From an uncultured Bacteroidota bacterium (GTDB lineage Bacteria > Bacteroidota > Bacteroidia > Chitinophagales > Chitinophagaceae), in assembly GCA_903916555.1 (NCBI GenBank), contig CAIWXG010000017.1:1-43844 (forward strand): a stretch of 43,844 bases of DNA, written 5' to 3'. The position numbers were made by a program, and so were the translations under genes. The notes beneath the pieces were generated by a model, which did no database searches, was not told the origin of the DNA, and saw only the letters and a program-made list of their open reading frames with translations. Shown one piece after another: positions 19,997-26,913 of the stretch. How positions within the stretch are numbered: position 1 is the stretch's first letter; every line of letters begins with the position of its first letter.

Positions 19997-20004
19997 CAAA
20001 AGTA
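19997..20004 (-). promoter_or_regulatory. Candidate -7 element of adk-obgE
   Basis: Minus-strand TACTTTTG (TAnnTTTG), 25 bp upstream of adk. Confidence 0.35.
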
Positions 20005-20099
20005 ACCAATTACAAGTTGTAAAGTATATTATCTGCAAACAATTCAATTTGATAACATACATAAATTTGATTGTTATAAATAATTTGTGCTATAAATAA

Positions 20100-20684
20100 T
20101 CAATTTAAAAGCAAATCTTTCATCTTTTCATCTATCTCTAAATAGTTACCTACAGTAATATTGTTTAAATTTAGGCTACCAATAGCATATCTTATAAGTC
20201 TTAAAGTAGGAAAGCCAACAGCAGCAGTCATTTTTCTTACTTGTCTGTTTTTACCCTCAATTAGTGTTAAAGACAACCAGGAATCGGGTACAATTTTGCG
20301 GTATCTAATAGGCGGATTGCGTGCCGGTATCGTAACTTCATCTGTAATTATTTTTGCTTTTGCTCCTTTGGTTTTATATTTTTTACCATCTACAGCAATA
20401 AATACGCCTTTTTCTAATTCCTTAACTGCTTCTTGGGTTATATCGCCCTCTACTTGTACCCAATAGGTGCGTGGGTGAGCAAAAAACGGATTCAATAATT
20501 GATTTGTAAGTGGTTTGTCGTTCGTTAAAAGCAACAAACCTTCGCTATCATAATCTAACCTCCCTACCGGATAAACATCTTTAGGTACATTAGGGAAATA
20601 ATCTGCTAATGTTTGTTTGTTGCCCTCTTTAGTAAATTGAGAAAGTACTTGATACGGCTTATTAAAAAGATAATAGTTTAACAT
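20100..20684 (-). CDS. Pseudouridine synthase, RsuA/RluE family
   Basis: '[19 protein letters not shown]', '[29 protein letters not shown]'. Confidence 0.92.
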   Translation of the reverse strand: MLNYYLFNKPYQVLSQFTKEGNKQTLADYFPNVPKDVYPVGRLDYDSEGLLLLTNDKPLTNQLLNPFFAHPRTYWVQVEGDITQEAVKELEKGVFIAVDGKKYKTKGAKAKIITDEVTIPARNPPIRYRKIVPDSWLSLTLIEGKNRQVRKMTAAVGFPTLRLIRYAIGSLNLNNITVGNYLEIDEKMKDLLLN

Positions 20685-20704
20685 TTTTTAATAAAATTAA
20701 ACAC

Positions 20705-20712
20705 CAAAGATA
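20705..20712 (-). promoter_or_regulatory. Candidate -7 element of the pseudouridine synthase gene
   Basis: Minus-strand TATCTTTG (TAnnTTTG), 21 bp upstream. Confidence 0.4.
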
Positions 20713-20882
20713 AAACTATAAAGTAATTGTAGAATATTTCTATTCTAATCTTATACAACCCTATAATAATATAATTAACAAGTAAGATAGCAACAAACAC
20801 CTATTTTTTTATAAATGTTATTGTTTTTTTTATTGGCATTAAAAATCGTATCTTGTCCTTAATTTATCAATTTTTAGCTTAA

Positions 20883-22094
20883 ATGACTAAGAAACCATAC
20901 ATATCTCCATCTTTTTCTTATGTGCCATTAGAAGAAACATTACAGGTAGAACAAAAGAGAAAACAGCTTTTTATTGGTATTCCTAAAGAAACCTCTTTTC
21001 AGGAAAATAGAATTGCATTAACTCCAGAGGCTGTTGCTGTTTTAGTTAATAATGGTCATCAGGTTGCCGTAGAACATGGTGCCGGTGAAGGGTCTTTTTA
21101 TTTCGATTCTGATTATAACGAAGCCGGTGCAAAAATTGTATATGACAAAGCAGAGGTATATAAAGCTACCACTATTATTAAATCTGCCCCCATTTCAAAC
21201 GAAGAAGCATTACTCCTACAGCCTAATCAGGTTGTCTTTTCACCTATTCATTTGCCAATGTTAAAAGCAGAAATCTTAGAACAGCTATTAGCAAAAAGAA
21301 TTATAGCCATCGCCTTCGAATCTATACGAGACGATGTGGGTACACTGCCCATTGTACGGTCTATGAGCGAAATAGCAGGCAATTACAGCATACTAATTGC
21401 AGCAAGGTATTTAGGCAATACCGACAACGGGAAAGGTGTATTATTGGGCGGTATATCAGGCGTACCACCCACAAGAGTATTAATTTTAGGTGCCGGTGTT
21501 GTAGGCGAATCTGCTGCCAGAGCGGCATTTGGCTTAGGTGCCTCCGTTAAGGTTTTCGACAATTCTATATATAGGCTTATGCGACTGCAAAATAATATAG
21601 GAAGGCGTTGTTTTACTTCTGTTTTAGAACCTGTTACACTTGCCGAAGAATTACAAAATTGCGATGTGGCAGTTGGTGCATTAAAACCCATAAACGGTAT
21701 AACACCCATGGTTGTAACTCAGCAAATGGTAAGCAACATGAAAGCTGGGTCTGTAATTATAGATGTAAGTATAGATAGAGGTGGTTGTTTTGAAACATCA
21801 CGTATCACATCGCACGAGAAACCCATATATAAGGTTTATGATGTAATACATTATTGCGTACCCAATATTGCATCTGCAGTTTCCAGAACCGCTTCCAGGG
21901 CTATAAGTAATGTATTAATGCCGCTATTGCAACAATGTACAGAAATGGGTGGAGTTGAAGAAATTATTACAGAAAAAAGTGGTATTAGAAAAGGTGTTTA
22001 TGTTTATAAAGGCCGTGTAACAAGTGCACCAATAGCTAAAAGATTTAATTTAAAATATACAGATTTAGACCTGCTTTTAGCTACACACAGTTAA
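20883..22094 (+). CDS. ald: Alanine dehydrogenase / NAD(P) transhydrogenase alpha-like
   Basis: 'IGIPKETSFQENRIALTPEAVAVLVNNGHQVAVEHGAGEGSFYFDSDY', 'VLILGAGVVGESAARAAFGLGASVKVFD'. Confidence 0.88.
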   Translation: MTKKPYISPSFSYVPLEETLQVEQKRKQLFIGIPKETSFQENRIALTPEAVAVLVNNGHQVAVEHGAGEGSFYFDSDYNEAGAKIVYDKAEVYKATTIIKSAPISNEEALLLQPNQVVFSPIHLPMLKAEILEQLLAKRIIAIAFESIRDDVGTLPIVRSMSEIAGNYSILIAARYLGNTDNGKGVLLGGISGVPPTRVLILGAGVVGESAARAAFGLGASVKVFDNSIYRLMRLQNNIGRRCFTSVLEPVTLAEELQNCDVAVGALKPINGITPMVVTQQMVSNMKAGSVIIDVSIDRGGCFETSRITSHEKPIYKVYDVIHYCVPNIASAVSRTASRAISNVLMPLLQQCTEMGGVEEIITEKSGIRKGVYVYKGRVTSAPIAKRFNLKYTDLDLLLATHS

Positions 22095-22156
22095 TTTATT
22101 TTTTTAAACTTTAATATTAATTTTAACTTCTACACTACTGATACATAAAAATTACT

Positions 22157-22498
22157 ATGCCTAATAACAGGATGAATAAATCAATTGCCGGCTATCATTT
22201 ATTAATGATATTATCTGTAATTGATTTTGAAACAAGTGCCCTTGAAGACGAAATAATACAAGAATATATAAGTTATGAATTTCCTTTCTTTGTAAATCTA
22301 GACAAAGAAATGGAAAAAATAAGCAATCTTAAATCCGATGAATGGGAAAAACATTTTATTAAAGCAATGAATGATTATTATGACGATGCCACAGAAGCAG
22401 AACGTACTAACATGATACGAATTGCAATAAAATTAGCAATTGCAGATGGTGTAATTTCTAAAGAAGAAAATTATTTCCTTAATTTATTAATTGATTGA
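22157..22498 (+). CDS. Small TerB-like/hypothetical protein
   Basis: Helical; 'MIRIAIKLAIADGVISKEENYFLNLLID' resembles a TerB-type 'AxADGxIsxxE' motif. Confidence 0.6.
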   Translation: MPNNRMNKSIAGYHLLMILSVIDFETSALEDEIIQEYISYEFPFFVNLDKEMEKISNLKSDEWEKHFIKAMNDYYDDATEAERTNMIRIAIKLAIADGVISKEENYFLNLLID

Positions 22499-22694
22499 TT
22501 GGAAAAGAAAAAGTAATAATTTTCATGCACTTATTTCTTATTTGTCATTCACGCCCCTTTTTACCTTTCTAATATTACACCCAAAACAAAGAAGTAATTA
22601 CTCAAATTGCACAGAAATAATATGTGGGTTTATTTTTGTTTATATTATACCATTTTTTGACATTAAAAAGTGTGATGAATATTTTATATCAGAC

Positions 22695-22740
22695 AGCCCT
22701 GATGGGCTTAATATGATAGCATAGGGCTATGCGAGGGTAT
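22695..22740 (+). repeat. Short interspersed palindromic-repeat-like element (copy 2)
   Basis: AGCCC-TGAT-GGGCT hairpin (22695-22708) and GCATAG-GG-CTATGC hairpin (22719-22732), joined by TTAATATGATA; aligns with the reverse complement of 5382-5436. Confidence 0.6.
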
Positions 22741-22912
22741 GAAGCATTTTGATATCCAATTGGTATTAGCATGTATTTTGGTGCTATTGCTTTATTTTGC
22801 ATATTTCGAATATAGTGTAAGGCAAGCTACAACTGGTAAACAGATTTTAAAAATTAAAGTAACAAATATATTTAGGTATTTAATTTCATTTAAAAAAGCA
22901 AATGGCAGATAA
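22739..22912 (+). pseudogene. RDD-family internal/N-side remnant (57 codons to stop)
   Basis: MKHFDIQLVLACILVLLLYFAYFEYSVRQATTGKQILKIKVTNIFRYLISFKKANGR*: the 'YFxYSxxQATxGKxILxIKVT...ISFxxAxGR' pattern is RDD-like; the frame stops where RDD proteins usually continue. Confidence 0.65.
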
Positions 22913-22922
22913 TTAGGTAAAT
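22870..22922 (+). repeat. 53-bp inverted repeat, copy B
   Basis: Identical to the reverse complement of 18176-18228. Confidence 0.95.
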
Positions 22923-23099
22923 AATCTTGCAATATTCAACAAATCAGGAAAAAGAGATATATTAAATATAAAATTAATTACTTTTTTTAAGAAACTAGAA
23001 AAAGATGATGTTGTTATATTTTATGGGCTTAAAATATCATTTACAATAGATGGTACAATTAGACATCTTTCACCTATGATAATTCACATAGTTGAATAA
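22902..23099 (+). pseudogene. Possible gene fragment with in-frame TAG at codon 5
   Basis: MADN*VNNLAIFNKSGKRDILNIKLITFFKKLEKDDVVIFYGLKISFTIDGTIRHLSPMIIHIVE*, reading out of the 53-bp repeat in the +1 frame. Confidence 0.3.
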
Positions 23100-23122
23100 A
23101 ACAATTTAACCAAATAATACAC

Positions 23123-23159
23123 AAAAGGTCAATTTCCAAAATTAGGAAATTGACCTTTT
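23123..23159. terminator. Strong bidirectional terminator after yidC
   Basis: Perfect 15-bp stem AAAAGGTCAATTTCC / GGAAATTGACCTTTT, loop AAAATTA. Confidence 0.85.
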
Positions 23160-23181
23160 ACATTTGTAAATAAAATTAAAT

Positions 23182-25044
23182 CTATTTCTTAGTATTCTTA
23201 GCAGGAATACCTTTTTGATTTTGTTGTATTTTCTGCATTTCTTCCAGCTTTTGTTGCCATTTAGATTGTACGGTTGGCTTGCTCTTGTTCTCTTGCAATT
23301 GGGCGTGAATGGCTTTTTCGTTAATAAAGTATTTTTGTATCACAAACTGCTGTAGTATGCTAAGCAAGTTACTGAATGTATAGTAAAAAGTAAGTGCGGC
23401 TGCCATTTTATTAAACATACCCATTAATATAATAGGAAATATATAAGGCATATATTTCATCATAGCCATGTTAGGGTCGTTTTGTTGTGGGGTCATGTTA
23501 CGGTTATAGATGGCAAGGAATAAACTCGTTGCGGTCATCATTAAAGTAAACAAACTGATATGGTCGCCATAAAAAGGAACTGTAAAATGGAAATCAAGAA
23601 TACTGTCGTAGGTAGAAAGGTCTTTTGCCCATAAAAAGCTCTTTTGTCTAAACTCTATAAACGATGGAAACATATAATACATAGAAAGTAGTATAGGTAA
23701 TTGTATAAGCATTGGTAAGCAACCACCTAACGGATTTACACCTGCGGCTTTATACAATTTCATTTGCTCCATGCTAAATTTCTGAGTATCATCGCCACAT
23801 TTAGCTTTTATTTCATCTAATTCAGGTTTTAATACCCTCATTTTGGCTGAAGACAAATAGCTTTTATAGGTAAAAAAGGAAAGTATTAATCTAATTACAA
23901 CTGTCATTAAAACAATTATAAGGGCATAATTAGTTATAAAACTACTTAAGAAGTAAAAGAAAGGTATTAAAGCAAATCTATTTACATATTTTACAAATGC
24001 AAACATACCAAAGCCAAGAGGAACCATCGATTCCATGCCTATCTTATAAGAGTTAAGTGTATTGTAATCGTTAGGGCCAATAAACCAACGTAAAGAGACA
24101 ACTTGTTCTTTACCCGGTTTTAAGTTCATTTGGAACATCATATCGTTTTTTGCCACCACATTACTGTCGTCAGCTTTATAGCCAAAGCGGGCATCCATTT
24201 TATTCAGTCCATCATCAGCCACCATAGCCATGCTAAAGTATTGCTTGCGGAAACCATACCATAAAACAGGGTCGTTTTTCTGTTTAGATTGCTCTTCCGC
24301 TTTTACAGTAAAATAATCCTGGTCTTCATCTTTAAATTTATAATATATTTGAGTGTTTAGTCGTTCGTTTGTTATATCTTTTTCTGTAGTAAGTAAGGAT
24401 GTTTGCCAGCTTACAGGTAATACAGTGCCGTTAAGCCCGGTTAATACAATATTGCAACGCATCATAAAATCATTGGCAGGTAATGTATATATAATATCTA
24501 CTTTTCTTCCACCGGCTAAGTCTGCACTAAAATCAATGGTTTCATCTCCATTGGGTTCTGTTCTTTTTGTAGGCACAAAATATAAATCGGCAGTAGATTT
24601 ACTATTATCTATCGGCAGTAAGGCACTCAATCTGTTAGCACTGCCTTTAAATAAACAAAGCGTGTTTTCAGTGCTTTTATCTGAATTGAAATCACGATAA
24701 GTTTTATAATTTTTAATATAAGCAGCGGTTGGGTAGGCACCTTTTGTAGAAAACTTTAAGCTTAGTTTTTTATTTTCAAGAACAATATTCGTATCAGCAA
24801 TACCATAATAACTTGCAGGCTGTAGTTTACGCAATGCCTCTGTAATAGAATCTACTACAACCGGTTGATTACCAACTGTTTTATAGCTACTGTCCACAAT
24901 AGGTCTTGGGTTTCTTGCCCTTGCGGTAGAGTCTGTTATTCTTTTACTTTCAAGATATGTTTTTTGTTCGTGTTGGTTATACAATAAATAAATAACTACT
25001 AAAATTGCTAGTAGTGAAAAACCTGTTATTTGATTACGATCCAT
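23182..25044 (-). CDS. yidC: Membrane protein insertase YidC
   Basis: 'MDRNQITGFSLLAILVVIYLLYNQ' start, periplasmic beta domain, 'LKPELDEIKAKCGDDTQKFSMEQMKLYKAAGVNPLGGCLPMLIQLPILLSMYYMFP'. Confidence 0.97.
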   Translation of the reverse strand: MDRNQITGFSLLAILVVIYLLYNQHEQKTYLESKRITDSTARARNPRPIVDSSYKTVGNQPVVVDSITEALRKLQPASYYGIADTNIVLENKKLSLKFSTKGAYPTAAYIKNYKTYRDFNSDKSTENTLCLFKGSANRLSALLPIDNSKSTADLYFVPTKRTEPNGDETIDFSADLAGGRKVDIIYTLPANDFMMRCNIVLTGLNGTVLPVSWQTSLLTTEKDITNERLNTQIYYKFKDEDQDYFTVKAEEQSKQKNDPVLWYGFRKQYFSMAMVADDGLNKMDARFGYKADDSNVVAKNDMMFQMNLKPGKEQVVSLRWFIGPNDYNTLNSYKIGMESMVPLGFGMFAFVKYVNRFALIPFFYFLSSFITNYALIIVLMTVVIRLILSFFTYKSYLSSAKMRVLKPELDEIKAKCGDDTQKFSMEQMKLYKAAGVNPLGGCLPMLIQLPILLSMYYMFPSFIEFRQKSFLWAKDLSTYDSILDFHFTVPFYGDHISLFTLMMTATSLFLAIYNRNMTPQQNDPNMAMMKYMPYIFPIILMGMFNKMAAALTFYYTFSNLLSILQQFVIQKYFINEKAIHAQLQENKSKPTVQSKWQQKLEEMQKIQQNQKGIPAKNTKK

Positions 25045-25064
25045 GTAAGGGAAAAAATTAGCTA

Positions 25065-25072
25065 CAAAAGTA
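25065..25072 (-). promoter_or_regulatory. Candidate -7 element of yidC
   Basis: Minus-strand TACTTTTG (TAnnTTTG), 21 bp upstream. Confidence 0.4.
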
Positions 25073-25288
25073 ACTTATTTAGCATTATATTTTAGCATGT
25101 TTAGGCAAGCAGAGCAACAATATAGGCAGACAGCTTCTTATTTAGGGTAATTTAACATTAAATAAAGTTGGATATACATAATTTTATTCTTTAATAAATA
25201 CAATTTTGTCTTTTAAAACAGTTTATTAGATTTATAAACGTTGATATTTGTAACACACCAATTAAATATTTTATCTAATTTTACATTT

Positions 25289-25804
25289 ATGAAACAGAAA
25301 TTATTATTCATTTTTATAGCACTTTCTAGTGTATTAAGTACAGAAGCTCAAATACGTAATACCGAAAAAAAAGCTAAAAAAAGCTATATAAAATTAATTG
25401 AAGCCTTTACACAGCGTACATTACCGGGAATAAAGGAGTCGCCTACCAGTACAGATACTCATTTTATAATTATTTGGGAAGGCACTCAATACCCTGAAAC
25501 TTTTTTCTGGAGAGGCGAAAATGGTTGGCTTACTTGTAAAATGACAAAAGCTCACAAATTGAATCAAGCAAATAAAAGGAATATTCCCGCAGGTTTAGAA
25601 TACATGGAAGAAATGATAACTAACGATAAGGTGAATAAAGGAGATACTTTGGCTTTAACCCCTGTTAGCGGTGGCAGATTTGCTGTGCCAAAAGAAGTAA
25701 GAAACAACATAAAAAACACATTATTCTTTAAAACCGGCGGCAGTGGCTGGTTAAAATTTCCTATTACCAAAATTGGTACAAAGAAAGACATTTTAATGCC
25801 ATAA
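25289..25804 (+). CDS. Exported hypothetical protein (start corrected from 25241)
   Basis: Signal peptide MKQKLLFIFIALSSVLSTEAQ at 25289. Confidence 0.55.
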   Translation: MKQKLLFIFIALSSVLSTEAQIRNTEKKAKKSYIKLIEAFTQRTLPGIKESPTSTDTHFIIIWEGTQYPETFFWRGENGWLTCKMTKAHKLNQANKRNIPAGLEYMEEMITNDKVNKGDTLALTPVSGGRFAVPKEVRNNIKNTLFFKTGGSGWLKFPITKIGTKKDILMP

Positions 25805-25930
25805 GGTGTAAATTGTATTATTAACCAGGTATGCTAATTAAAAAGCTAATTTCTTTTATAAAATCCTGAAGGCATGCTCGTACAAGCGGGTATGATATTA
25901 TTATAGAGACCTAAATAGTTACGATATTTT

Positions 25931-25968
25931 AAAGTTGATTGCAATTATAAAAAATTGGAATCAACTTT
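25931..25968. terminator. Hairpin between convergent genes
   Basis: AAAGTTGATT / AATCAACTTT 10-bp stem, one G/G mismatch, inner CAATT/AATTG stem, 6-nt loop; overlaps the stop of the 25961-26899 gene. Confidence 0.65.
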
Positions 25969-26899
25969 CCTTTAACAACTCATTAATACTTTCTTCTAAA
26001 AATAGCTTCATCATATCTCGTCTATATTTGCGAGTGTAGTAATCATTATCTACAACTCTTGATTTTGCCAATGCTTTCTTTATATATTCTTCTAAATTAC
26101 CATCTATAGAACCGTCTACAACAACTGGTTTGGGGTCGCAACCACCAACAACAAGTCTTAGCGAACCCTTATTGCATAAAGAAACTGCCGTAGTTAAAGA
26201 TGTGAAATCAACAGCTTGCCTTGGTCGCAATTTCTTAAAAATAACCTTATATTCTATATCTAATGGTAAAATTATATTTTTAAGTATAGCAGTTTCGGGT
26301 ATATTTCTAGGTTTTATGCCATCACCTGTATATATAGATTCTAATTTAACCGTTTTTGCGCCATTAATATCCAGTAACTCTATTTCAGCACCTAAACTAA
26401 TTAGCACAGGGGCAGTATCAGATACAAATTTAGAAAAACATGCTTTTTTACCGCCTGTAGCAATACAAATATCACCGTCACATTTTAGGCAATAACCTAT
26501 TGACTCCCTCCACCACTCACTTTGATTATAGAATGAACATCGGTTCTCGCAAAGCACATTACCGCCAATAGTAGCTGTTTTTCGTAGCATTGGTGATGCA
26601 ACATCTTGTGCAGCAATTAATAATGCCGGAAATCGTTCTTCAATAATATCATGTTGTTTCAGACTATCTAATGTAGTTAAAGCACCAATTTTTAATTTAT
26701 CTTTTTCAATACTAACTTTTTTTAATTCATGTATATAACTAATATCTATAAGACAAGAACTATCTTTATTTCCTTGAAATTTATTTACAAGTACATCAGT
26801 ACCTCCTGCAACATAACAGAAATCATCAATAAATTCGCTAGCCTGTTTTATTGCTTCGGAAATTGTATTTGGCTTTAAATATTTTTTTTCAGCTATCAT
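25961..26899 (-). CDS. Molybdenum hydroxylase FAD-binding subunit with HBCR/PaoB-type Cys insert
   Basis: 'CYVAGGTDVLVNKF', 'ATIGGNVLCENRCSFYNQSEWWRESIGYCLKCDGDICIATGGKKACFSK', 'FKKLRPRQAVDFTSLTTAVSL'. Confidence 0.92.
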   Translation of the reverse strand: MIAEKKYLKPNTISEAIKQASEFIDDFCYVAGGTDVLVNKFQGNKDSSCLIDISYIHELKKVSIEKDKLKIGALTTLDSLKQHDIIEERFPALLIAAQDVASPMLRKTATIGGNVLCENRCSFYNQSEWWRESIGYCLKCDGDICIATGGKKACFSKFVSDTAPVLISLGAEIELLDINGAKTVKLESIYTGDGIKPRNIPETAILKNIILPLDIEYKVIFKKLRPRQAVDFTSLTTAVSLCNKGSLRLVVGGCDPKPVVVDGSIDGNLEEYIKKALAKSRVVDNDYYTRKYRRDMMKLFLEESINELLKES

Positions 26900-26913
26900 A
26901 ACATAAAATCTTT

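Noticed and set aside
22491-22724. 77-aa plus-strand ORF as a genuine gene
   Set aside because: No recognisable domain; its end (SDSPDGLNMIA) is encoded by the palindromic repeat, so treated as part of the remnant region.
26130-26495. 121-aa plus-strand ORF
   Set aside because: Antisense to the FAD subunit with strong motif support on the minus strand.
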